A DNA stretch of 64,000 nt from Stomorhina lunata (taxonomy: Eukaryota > Arthropoda > Insecta > Diptera > Rhiniidae), in NCBI GenBank assembly GCA_933228675.1, contig OW121742.1, positions 105,060,901 to 105,124,900 on the forward strand. Direction: 5' to 3'. Within the stretch, counting starts at the first letter, position 1. Each line of letters opens with the position of its first letter. The translations under genes and the position numbers were made by a program. Below, piece after piece: positions 45,523-56,535 of the stretch. Below the pieces are notes generated by a model. That model saw only the letters and a program-made list of their open reading frames with translations, did not search any database and had not been told where the DNA came from.

Positions 45523-47830
45523 AAGTCTTCCTATCGTCAAATTTTCTATAGAAAAGTCTTCCTATCGTCAAATTTTCTATAGAAAAGTCTTCCTATCGTC
45601 AAATTTTCTATATAAAAGTCTTCCTATCGTCAAATTTTCTATAGAAAAGTCTTCCTATCGTCAAATTTTCTACAGAAAAGTCTTCCTATCGTCAAATTTT
45701 CTATAGAAAACTCTTCCTATAGTCAAATTTTCTATAGAAAAGTCTTCCTATCGTCAAATTTTCTATAGAAAAGTCTTCCTATCGTCAAATTTTCTATAGA
45801 AAAGTCTTCCTATCGTCAAATTTTCTATAGAAAAGTCTTCCTATCGTCAAATTTTCATATAGAAAAGTCTTCCTATCGTCAAATTTTCTGTAGAAAAGTC
45901 TTCCTATCGTCAAATTTTCTGTAGAAAAGTCTTCCTATCGTCAAATTTTCTATAGAAAAGTCTTCCTATCGTCAAATTTTCTATAGAAAAGTCTTCCTAT
46001 CGTCAACTTTTCTATAGAAAAGTCTTCCTATCGTCAAATTTTCTACAGAAAAGTCTTCCTATCGTCAAATTTTCTATAGAAAAGTCTTCCTATCGTCAAA
46101 TTTTCTATAGAAAAGTCTTCATATCGTCAAATTTTCTATAGAAAAGTCTTCCTGTCATCAAATTTTCTATAGAAAAGTCTTCCTATCGTCAAATTTTCTA
46201 TAGAAAAGTCTTCCTATCGTCAAATTTTCTATAGAAAAGTCTTCCTATCGTCAAATTTTCTATAGAAAAGTCTTCCTATTGTCAAATTTTCTATAGAAAA
46301 GTCTTCCTATCGTCAAAATTTCTATAGAAAAGTCTTCCTATCATCAAAATTTCTATAGAAAAGTCTTAATATCGTCAAATTTTCTATAGAAAAGTCTTCC
46401 TATTGTCAGATTTTCTATAGAAAAGTCTTGCTATCGTCAGATTTTCTATAGAAAAGTCTTCCTATCGTCAGATTTTCTATAGAGAAGTCTTCCTATCGTC
46501 AGATTTTATATAGAAATGTCTTCCTATCGTCAACTTTTCTATAGAAAAGTCTTTCTATTGGCAACTTTTCTATAGAAATGTTTGCCTATAGTCAACTTTT
46601 ATATAGAAATGTTTGCCTATCGTCAACTTTTCTATAAAAATGTTTGCCTATCGTCAACTTTTCTATAGAAATGTTTGCCTATCGTCAACTTTTCTATAGA
46701 AATGTTTGCCTATCGTCAACTTTTCTATAGAAATGTTTGCCTATCGTCAACTTTTCTATAGAAATGTTTGCCTATCGTCAACTTTTCTATAGAAAAGTCT
46801 TCCTAGCGTCAACTTTTCAATAGAAAAGTCTTCCTATCGTCAACCTTTCTATAGAAAAGTCTTTCTATTGGCAACTTTTCTATAGAAATATTTGCCTATA
46901 GTTAACTTTTCTATACAAATGTTTGCCTATCGTCAACTTTTCTATAAAAATGTTTGCCTATCGTCAACTTTTCTATAGAAATGTCTTCCTATAGTCAACT
47001 TTTCTATAGAATAGTTTGCCTCTCGTTAACTTTTCCATAGAAATGTTTGTTTTCTATAGAAATGTTTGCCTGCCGTCAACTTTTCTATAGAAATGTTTGC
47101 CTTTCGTCAACTTTTCAATAGAAATGTATGCGTTTCGTCAACTTTTCTATAGAAATGTTTGCTTTTTATCAACTTTTCTATAAAAATGTTTGCCTTTCAT
47201 CAACTTTTCTATAAAAATGTTTGCCTTTCGTAAATTTTTTTTTTAGAATTGTTTGCCCTTCGTAAATTTTTCTATAGAAGTGATTGCCTATCCTCAACTT
47301 TTCTATCAAAATGTTTGCCTTACATCAACTTTTCTTAGAAATGTTTACCTTTGTTTAATTTTTTTTTTAGAAATGTTTGCCTTTCGTCAATTTTTCTATA
47401 GAAATGATTGCCTATCGTCATTTGCTCTATAGAAGTATTATCTATCACCAACTTTTCTATCGAATTATTTGCCTATCATCAACTTGTCTATAGAAATGTC
47501 TTCCTATCGTAAACTTTTCTCTAGAAATGTCTTCCTATCGTCAACTTTTCTCTAGAAATGTCTTCCTTTCTTCAACTTTTCTGTGTAAGTGTCTTCATGT
47601 CTTCAACTTTTCCATAGAAAAATTTTCCTATCTTTAACTTTTCTCTAAAACTGGGTTCCTATAGTCAACTTTTCTCTAGAATTGTTGTCCTATCATCGTC
47701 TTTTCTCTAAAAAAATTTTCCTATGTCCAATTTTTTTATAAAAATGTTTGACTATCTTCAACTTTTCTATAGAAATTTCTTCAAATTGTCAACTTATTTA
47801 TAGAAACGTCTACCTATCGTCAATATTAAT
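45523..47830 (+). repeat. Second 31-bp satellite, long forward array
   Basis: About 74 copies. The left half (45523-46530) is the homogeneous GTCTTCCTATCGTCAAATTT plus TCTATAGAAAA form. From about 46560 a GTTTGCCTATCGTCAACTTT form takes over, with a short return of GTCTTCC near 46795-46860. After 47200 copies decay. The switch in variant marks separate homogenised blocks within one array. Confidence 0.97.
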
Positions 47831-49030
47831 ATTAGTTAAATTCAATTTTAACTAGATCTGAAACAAGCTTGATTTAATTAATATTTTTATGACCTCCTGA
47901 ATATAATCACAATGACATTTAAGTTAATTTCTTTGCATGTTTATTTAGTATTTGTGGTAAGTTATCATTTACTTGACTATTTGCTCAACCGCTCCATAAT
48001 ATCGATAATCTCGACAATCTTTTTGAGCATAAATTAAATAGTCAGTCATATCTAACAAACAATTACTGCTACACACATTTAATTAAGTTTAATGTTAGAA
48101 GTATTAGAAATATGATATTATTAAATACAATTTAATTACATTCTTAATCATGAATTTCCAACTAAAGTACCTATTATTTATGTGGTATTTAAATAAATAT
48201 AATTTTAATTGAATCATGAAGAGAAATCATTTGAATGTGAAACGTACATATCTATATTATAGTTTTGAAAATTTAAACAAATAATAATAATGGAAATTTT
48301 GTAATAGTCGAAATAATTAATAAAATTACTTTATTACTATTTACACTCTACTTGTATTTTTGTTTAGAAATTACAATTAAATTTGTATTTATTACATCTT
48401 TAAAATAGGCTTTACATTAACATTTCTAGAAACAGCCTTGGCATATGCAGTACATTTTGCTTCATTGCATTCAATAGGAGTTTTATTGTTACCATTATGC
48501 TGTCGCTGAGCAGCAACATCTGTAATCAATTGTTATTACTTACCATTATTTTGATGAAATTATAAACCCACAAATTTAACCAATGACATAATATAAAATT
48601 ATTTGTAGTCCTCAAGATTTGGCTTATAAATTGTTGGCATTACTTGTTAACATGTGTTAGCTTTAATTTAATGTAAAAGATTAAGTCATGGCAAACAGGA
48701 AAAGAGTTAAATTTAATTTAAATTGGATGCTTTTTTGATTGAAGGGATATTCCTTCAAATATTGACTGAAATGATGTCTAAAAATCTAAATATTCATTAA
48801 AAGTTTGCATAAGTTTGCCTATAACTTCTTAACCACATAAGATAGAGCAATAATTTCTATAGTCTTTTAAACCTAAATCTATAGATATTGAAATGCCTTT
48901 GAAGTAATTCACCACATTATTGGACACAGGTAAAACTATTATATGTGAAAAGTGATATCTTCTGTGGAATCTAATAAAAAAAAATTGCAACCGCCTGAGG
49001 ATTTATAGGCTTTTGGACAAACGAGATACA
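47831..49030. other. Unique AT-rich sequence with one possible exon
   Basis: No transposon recognised. A possible 3' coding exon on the minus strand (48392-48519) is listed separately. Confidence 0.5.
48392..48519 (-). other. Possible terminal coding exon on the minus strand
   Basis: On the minus strand TTGATTACAG (a reasonable 3' splice site ending at 48520) is followed by 42 open codons in one phase, then TAA at 48392. The peptide begins VAAQRQHNGNNKTPIEC, has two cysteines (PIECNEAKC) and ends NVKPILKM. Its composition is more protein-like and less AT-driven than other small frames here, and AATAAA overlaps the stop. I recognise no family. The call rests only on the acceptor, the open frame and the composition. 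Confidence 0.28.
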
Positions 49031-49129
49031 TCTATATCTATAAAAAAATGTCCGCGTCTGTTTGTCTGTTTGTATGTTGTTTGTTGGGAAGGATCTCCGA
49101 AACTAGCGGACCGATTTTGCTCAAATTTT

Positions 49130-50095
49130 GACAGTGTGGTATGGTGTGGCCGGTGGTGACTATAGGCTAATTTTTTTTTCGAAATCTCAAGTAGGTGTGA
49201 CCCCTTCCATATAACCCATATATTAAAAATGACAAATACAGGCGAAAGATAGGCCCGATTTTTCTGAAATTTCTACAGTATCGTAAGGTGTGATCGGTGG
49301 TTAAAATAGGCCAGATTTTTTTTTCAAATCTCAAGTGGGCGTGACCCCTCCCATATAAGTCAGATTTTAAAACATACAAATATGGATGATCAAACCGACC
49401 GATTTTTTTGAAATTAAGACAGTGGGGTAAGGTGTGACCGGTGGTTTAAATAGTCTAGGTTTTTTTCTAAAATCTCAAGTGGGCGTGACCCCTCCCATAT
49501 AAGTAAAATATTGAGAATGACAAATATGGATGACCTAGTTGCCCAATTTCTCTATAATTTTGACAGTATGTTAAGGTGTGATCGGTGGTTAAAATATGCC
49601 AGATTTTTTTTTTCAAGTCTCAAGTGGGCGTGACCCCTCCCATATAACTCATATATTAAAAATGACAAAAATAGATGACCGAGCGCACCGAGTTTTCTGA
49701 AATTTTGACAGTATGTTAAGGTGTGATCGGTGGTTAAAATAGGCCAGATTTTTTTTTTTCAAATCTCAAGTGGGCGTGACCCCTCCCATATAACTCATAT
49801 ATTAAAAATGACAAATATAGATGACCGAGCGCACCTAGTTTTCTGAAATTTTGACAGTATGTTAAGGTGTAACCGGTGGGTAAACTAGGTCAGTTTTTTT
49901 TTGAAATATCAAGTGGGCGTGACCCCTCCCATATAAGTAAAATATTAAAAATGACAAACATGGATGACCGAGTCGACCGATTTTTCTTTAATGTTTACAG
50001 TATAAAAGAAGCTACCGGTGGGTTCGTTTTTTTTTTTTTTGGAAATCTCAAATGGGCGTGACCCCTCCCAAATAAGTCATATATTAAAAATGACG
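49130..50095 (+). repeat. ~145-bp tandem repeat inside the Helitron, about 7 copies
   Basis: Each unit has GACAGTATG.TAAGGTGTGA, CGGTGGTTAAAATAGGCCAG, AAGTGGGCGTGACCCCTCCC and ATATTAAAAATGACAAATA. The GGGCGTGACCCC mark recurs near 49190, 49337, 49480, 49626, 49773, 49915 and 50053. Copies differ by scattered substitutions. The 60-70 codon frames here are repeat translations. Confidence 0.9.
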
Positions 50096-50555
50096 ATTTA
50101 ACCTAATTAATTAAAGTTTTAAGTGTGGATATTTGTATACTATAGGATGGTTTTTCGCTTTTTCAGTTTTCAGAAAATGGACCAACGGGGACCTGGAAAT
50201 TGGAAAATGGCGATAAAATTACCCTTTTATTTAAAATTGTATATCTTAAGAACGGCTGGACCAATGAAGACATTTTTTCTTTGTAAATGTTTTTTTTTTT
50301 TTTAGTCCAAAATAGGATTATACATTAAGAAAAATTTACCATGCCCACTTTTACGACCTTTTTTTTAATATATCTAAAATAGAAAAACGGATGCACGAAT
50401 ATTGGTAATATGATTGGTGTTTGATAAGTCAATTAAATTCATATGCAAATACATTAATAAAGGATTCAATTAAAAAATTACTAAAAAATATTTCATAATT
50501 GTACATTTTTAAAGAAAGTGTTAACATAGTAATAAGTTAATAACTTTAACTACTA

Positions 50556-50573
50556 ACCCGGGCAACGCCGGGT
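50556..50573 (+). terminator. 3' subterminal hairpin of the Helitron
   Basis: Six-base-pair stem ACCCGG (50556-50561) / CCGGGT (50568-50573) with a GCAACG loop, twelve bases before the end of the terminal CTAG at 50585. Helitron hairpins of this kind act as the transposition terminator. Confidence 0.85.
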
Positions 50574-50585
50574 AAAATCAGCTAG

Positions 50586-51253
50586 TAATTTATAAAATTT
50601 TATATGATTTGTCTCGAAAACTTAAGTAAAAGAAATTAAATAATAATCATATGTTATAAATAAATATTTACTATACCTTTTAGTTCTTATGCATTACTTC
50701 TGTTTAAAAATTCTTCAATAGCATTTCAATTTTATTAACATTGAAATGTCAATAAATATCTATATATGAAATTTATATATCCAACTACTCTCTCTATATG
50801 AGTGATTGATTCTACTTATGTTACATTTCAAATATCCAACAATATATTTCAAAATTATGACATTTTGATTATTCAACATACACATAATATAGGCAACCAA
50901 CCGGCTGATAATGAAAAGCTCATATCAATTTATATGGTACAAATTCATTTCAATTGAGTATTTATTATTTGTTCGAAAACTTTTATTTCCAAAGAATTTT
51001 ATATTTGAAAATACCTTTAACAAATATCAAAATCAATTACATTTTGAAATTATTACAAACACTTTAGGGGATAAATTATGTGTAGAATATATAGAAGTAT
51101 CGTTTTGTGGAGCAAAAGTAAACAATTTCCCCATAAAGCAAGGATAATACAGGAGTTTGTGATATATGTGCTAAATTGGGATCAAATTTATAAAGCAATT
51201 TTTGAAATAACAGAAAAATGTGGAATATTTATTCATAGTACTTCACCACCAGA
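50586..51253. other. Unique AT-rich sequence, no supported gene
   Basis: Two overlapping small open frames (50911-51147 and 51078-51260) have no family resemblance and no splice or promoter context that I can support. Confidence 0.45.
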
Positions 51254-51376
51254 AAGGTAGAAGAGTAGTAGTAAAGCAGAAGTAGATTAAGAGTAAAAGA
51301 GTAGAAGACCACAATTAGAGAAGCAGTCAAGTAGTAGTAGAGCAGTAATAGAATAGTTGTGTAGCAAAAATAAAAG
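51254..51376 (+). repeat. Purine-rich AGTAG low-complexity tract
   Basis: About 120 bp of irregular AG-rich text built on AGTAG and AGAGTAG motifs (GTAGAAGAGTAGTAGTAAAG and similar), directly before the inverted satellite array. Confidence 0.85.
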
Positions 51377-54065
51377 ATGACGATAGGAACACTTTTCTAT
51401 AGAAAAGTTGACGATAGAAAGACATTTCTAGAGAAAAGTTGACGATAGGAAGAAATTTCTAGAAAAAAGTTGACGATAGGATGACACTTCTAGAGAAAAC
51501 TTGACGATAGGAAGATATTTCTAGAGAAAAGTTGACGATAGGCAGACACTTATGCAGAAAAGTTGACGCTAGCAAGATATTTCTAAAGAAAAGTTGATGA
51601 TAGAACGACATTTCTATAGAAAAGTTGACGATAGGGGGACATTTCTAGAGAAAAGTTGACGATAGGAAGATATTTTCATAAACAAATTAACGATAGGAAG
51701 ACATTTCTAGAGAAAAGTTGATGATTGGAAGATATTTTTATAAAAAGAGTTGATGATAGAAAGACATTTACAGAGAAAAGTTGATAGCAGGAAGACATTT
51801 CTATCGAAAAGTTGACGATAGGAAGACATTTATAGAGAAAAGTTGACGATAGGAAGACATTTCTAGAAAAAAGTTGACGATAGGAAAATATTTCTAGAAA
51901 AAAGTTAACGATATGAAGACACTTCTACAGAAAAGCTGACGACAGGAAAATATTTCTAGAGTAAAGTTATTAATAGAAAGACATTTCTAGAGAAAGTTGA
52001 TGATAGGCAGACGTTTATAAAGAAAAGTTGACGATAGCAAGACATTTCTAGAGAAAAGTTGACGATAGGAAGACATTTCTAGAGAAAAGTTGACTATAGG
52101 AAGATTTCTAGATAAAAGTTGACGAAAGGAAGACTTTTCTATAGAAGAGTTGACAAAAGAAAGACTTTTCTAGAGAAATGTTGACGATAGGAAGAAATTT
52201 CTAGAGAAATGTTGACGATATGAAGAAATTTCTAGAGAAAAGTTGACGAAAGGAAGACTTTTCTATAGAAAAGTTGACGAAAGGAAGACTTTTCCATAGA
52301 AAAGTTGACGAAAGGAAGACTTTTCCATAGAAAAGTTGACGAAATGAAGACTTTTCTATAGAAAAGTTGACGAAAGGAAGACTTTTCTAGAGAAAAGTTG
52401 ACGAAAGGAAGACTTTTCTAGAGAAAAGTTGACGAAAGGAAGACTTTTCTAGAGAAAAGTTGACAAAAGAAAGACTTTTCTAGAGAAATGTTGACGATAG
52501 GAAGAAATTTCTAGAGAAATGTTGACGATAGGAAGAAATTTATAGAGAAAATTTGACGAAAGGAAGACTTTTCTAGAGAAATGTTGACGATAGGAAGACA
52601 TTTCTAGAGAAAAGTTAACGATAGGATAAAAAAGTTGACTACAGGAAAACTTTCTATAGAAAAGTTGACGATAGGAACCCTTTTCTGAAGAAAAGTTGAC
52701 AAAAGGAAGACTTTTCTATAGAAAAGGTGACGAAAGGAAGACTTTTCTATAGAAAAGGTGACGAAAGGAAGACTTTTCTATAGAAAAGTTGACGAAAGGA
52801 AGACTTTTCTATAGAAAAGTTGACGAAAGGAATACTTTTCTATAGAAAAGTTGACGAAAGGAATACTTTTCTATAGAAAAGTTGACGAAAGGAATACTTT
52901 TCTATAGAAAAGTTGACGAAAGGAAGACTTTTCTATAGAAAAGTTGACGAAAGGAAGACTTTTCTGTAGAAAAGTTGACGAAAGGAAGACTTTTCTATAG
53001 AAAAGTTGACGAAAGGAAGACTTTTTTATAGAAAAGTTTACGAAGGGAAGACTTTTCTATAGAAAAGTTGACGAAGGGAAGACTTTTCTATGGAAAAGTT
53101 GACGAAAGGAAGTCTTTTCCGAAAAGAAAACTTTTCTAAAGAAAAACTGATGAAAGAAAGTCACGAAAGGAAGACTTTTCTATAGAAAAGTTGACGAAAG
53201 GAAGAAGTTGAAGATATGCAAGCATTTCTATAGAAAAGTTTACATTAAGCAAACATTTTAATAGAAAAATTGACGATTGGCAAACATTTCTATAGAAAAG
53301 TTGACGATAGGCAAACATTTCTATAGAAAAGTTTACGATAGGCAAACATTTCTATAGAAACGTTGACGATAGGCAAACATTTCTATAGAAACGTTGACGA
53401 CAGGCATATATTTCTATAGAAAAGTTGACGATAGGCAAACACTTTCATAGAAAAGTTGACGATAGGCAAACACTTTCATAGAAAAGTTGACGATAGGCAA
53501 ACATTTCTATATAAAAGTTGACGATAGGCAAAGATTTCTACAGAAAAGTTGACGATAGGCAAACACTTTCATAGAAAAGTTGACGATAGGCAAACATTTC
53601 TGTATAAAAGTTGACGAGAGGCAAAGATTTCTACAGAAAAGTTGACGATAGGCAAAAATTTCTATAGAAAAGTTGAAAATAGGCAAATATTTCTATAGAA
53701 AAGTTGATGATAGGTAAACATTTTTATAGAAAAGTTGACTATAAGCAAACATTTCTATAGAAAAGTAAAGTTGATAATAGGAAGACTTCTCTATAGAAAA
53801 GTTGGCAATAGGAAGACTTTTCTATGGAAAAGTTGACCATAGGAAGACATTTCTATAGCAAGTTTGACGATAAGCAGACATTTCTATAGAAAATTAATAG
53901 GGAGACTTTTCTATAGAAAAGTCTTCTTTTCTATAGAAAAGTCTTCTTTTCTATAAAAAGTCTTCCTATTAGACGTTTTTATAGAAAAGTTGGTAATTTC
54001 TATAAGAAAGTTGAGAATAGAAAGAATTTTTATTAGAAAATTTGACTTTTATACAGAAAAGTCTT
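51377..54065 (-). repeat. Second 31-bp satellite, long inverted array
   Basis: About 86 copies on the strand opposite to 45523-47830. Blocks of variants follow one another: TTCTAGAGAAAAGTTGACGAT (51377-52620), GACGAAAGGAAGACTTTTCTAT (to about 53210), then GACGATAGGCAAACATTTCT (to about 53770), then a decayed end. The GGCAAAC block is the reverse of the GTTTGCC block in the forward array, so both arrays contain the same two subfamilies. Confidence 0.97.
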
Positions 54066-55343
54066 TCTAGTATAATTTAACATTATTCAAAACAATGTAT
54101 ATGTTTCTAATTTTTTATTTGAGTTGATGAAATAACTTACCTGCAAATAATTTTATCAACAATTTTTTTTAGTTATTCCCAAGTACATAATATGTCTTCT
54201 TAATATTCCACATGAATGACCTATTTAAATAAAGTGAATAGTAAGAATGAACTCCGACAACTTGAAAGCATTTATACAATTAATATTGAAGGCAGGATAA
54301 GCTGACGAAATGCATCTAGAATAAAAATTTAATTCAAAGTCATAAAATTGAAATTTCTTTCAAAAAGTTGATTCCATATAATTTAACTAGTCTATTTTAT
54401 GAAGTACCTAAATTTATAAGAAGCTCTCGGAATAGGGTTTGGTCGCCCTGACTTCAGTAGCAATATTTATTTCGTTTGCAGCCCAAAAGTATGCATTAAT
54501 TTATAGCTTATATAAATTAAACTACAGATTATGCTTGGCAAATATGCAATACTCTTGTGTTTATGTAAAGAAATGTTTAAATAATTTAATTTTATTGTAA
54601 GTGCATAAATATTTTAATTTAATATTTTAAAATATTACCTTTATTTTGACACTTTATGTCAGTTTTAGTGAAAAAGAAATTTTAGACACTATTTTGACAT
54701 TAAAGTGTTATTTGTGGTAAAAAACGGAAGGATTTCATTGTATTTTCAATTCATGCTAAGGATTTGAAAAAAGGAAAAATAAAAATAGATTTTGTAGGAA
54801 AAAAGGCTATGAAGTACTATCTTTCCTTTAATCTTCATTTTAGTAATTTCTTTACGCCTGACCTTATGCTTTAGTTCATATTTTGTTCTGTCTTGAATGA
54901 TTTTAAAATAAATCGTGCAAAAGTTATTAGAACATTTTTGGCTGTCAAACACTTCAAGTACGAAAAAAAAAAAAATTCTTGTGGTATAAGATATAAAAAC
55001 ATTAAGACATAAAATATTGTATTAAATTTTTGAATACCAGGATCTTCTTTGTAGAGATATAAATAAAATGTAAAGAGGATTAAAAAGTAATTCCTAAAAA
55101 TGATTTATTTTTAGCCGTTAAGTGATTTAAAAGGTCAGAAATTTAATCTTGAAAGTTAATGGTAAGAAAGTAACAATAGCCTTGAAATCTTTAATCCAAT
55201 TAAATTTGAAAATGTTTTCTAAAAATATACAAGTCTGCTGAGAAATAATTCAATACTAGTAACATTTCCTTGGTGATGTAATACTCGGGCAAATACTTCC
55301 AATAGAATTGCATATAAACGAATTGGGTTAGCTTTTTTGATTT

Positions 55344-55427
55344 TGATATGACTGGGACTCGAACCCAGACATAATTTGATATCTTATGCTAAGTGATCGA
55401 CATGCTAGCCAATTAAGCCACAGCTCT
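55344..55427 (-). repeat. tRNA-derived sequence (SINE head or tRNA pseudogene)
   Basis: The minus strand has a good box A (TGGCTTAATTGG), a perfect box B (GGTTCGAGTCC) and a T-arm that folds as CTGGG/CCCAG (55352-55368). The acceptor arms (AGAGCTG and TCATATC) do not pair and no clear anticodon stem is visible, so it is not a working tRNA. A related, weaker copy is at 38611-38682, which favours a dispersed SINE-like family. Confidence 0.6.
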
Positions 55428-55584
55428 TAAAGGTAATGGATTGACTTGAATTCTATGGCTTGCTGCTAAACGGGCCAATGTCAAAAAAACTAGTTTTGAG
55501 AAAATTGATTTAAAGTTTTTATTTTCCATATTAATTCATAGTAATATTGCCCAGAAAAACACTTATAAATCTGTACTTAGCTAA

Positions 55585-55700
55585 GTTAGAGATTAGCTAT
55601 TGGACCAAATAAAAGGAGGTAAAGAAGGGGATCTAATGCAATGATTACATCAAAACAGACGAAAATTGACATTGGCCCTTTTAGCACCAAGCCAAAGAAT
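55585..55700 (+). repeat. Dispersed repeat, partner of 24995-25115
   Basis: Ordered matches to 24995-25115 in the same orientation, including the TTTTAGCACCAAGCCA and AATGCAATGA phrases. Unclassified. Confidence 0.55.
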
Positions 55701-56535
55701 TAATAGTTCCAATTTAATATACATATACATATATTTACCTACCTTATTCATAAAATATTATAATAATAAAAATATCTCAGGTTTACTATATATATATTCC
55801 TTGTACATAATTTTTCTATAAACTTAGCAAATTGCTAAATTTTAGGATATACAATATTTTACCAAGAATGTATCTAAATTCTTACTAATGTCTGTTTTTA
55901 TACATCTAAACTCATCTGTCTTAAAAACATCATATACATACAAATATATGTATTTTTGTTGTTCAGAATATGTTATCCTCTACTTAACATTTGAAATTAC
56001 ACTGTCTAGTACTACTAAATAATTCAGGAGACTAATTCTAGAACAACATTTCTGACTGCCTTTCCCAAATTTCCATCCAGATCCTTATAACAAATTCACT
56101 TCCTAGAAACAATTGGCCAAAACACTCTCCCACGTGTACTTTAACAAAAATACAAAAATTATATAACAAAAAACATATACACATGATTCACAGGATTCAT
56201 ATTTTATTCATGGTTTTCCCGAAAACAGGGAGAAAAATAACAAAAAATATCCATATGAACATTCATGATGCAGCAAAATGTAAAAAGTTAACAATTTCTT
56301 GCAAAAAATATAAAGAAATGCATATTCTGCATAAAATGTAGAGGAAAATGGAGAATACAATTTACATTTTTCAATTGCAGTTGCAATGGGAAAAAGCAAA
56401 TCAAGAAATAAAAAAATCTGGAATACAAAAAAATCTTAATAAAAAACCAAAAGGTTTTATGACCTAAAAAACTTAACCCATCCATTTTTCATTCCCATTA
56501 AAAATCAAATTTTAATTATTCAACAAAATATACGC

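Larger units (their letters stand above)
49031..50585 (+). mobile_element. Non-autonomous Helitron
   Basis: The 5' end is TCTATATCTATAAAAAAATG, just after A49030. The 3' end is ...AGCTAG at 50585, followed by T, so the insertion lies between A and T. Twelve bases before the final G there is a hairpin with stem ACCCGG/CCGGGT. A TC start, a CTAG end, a subterminal hairpin and A|T insertion without duplication are the established Helitron marks. The interior is mostly a ~145-bp tandem repeat. No Rep/helicase frame exists, so movement would depend on a distant autonomous copy. Confidence 0.88.
54066..56535. other. Unique AT-rich sequence with two small repeat relics
   Basis: No gene seen. A tRNA-derived sequence at 55344-55427 and a dispersed repeat at 55585-55700 are listed separately. 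Open frames at 54746-54952 and 56208-56485 are AT-driven. Confidence 0.5.

Noticed and set aside
50911..51260. Two overlapping frames of 78 and 60 codons
   Set aside because: No family resemblance and no supporting signals; expected by chance in this composition.
55344..55427. A functional tRNA gene
   Set aside because: Boxes A and B are good but the acceptor arms do not pair and no anticodon arm can be drawn.
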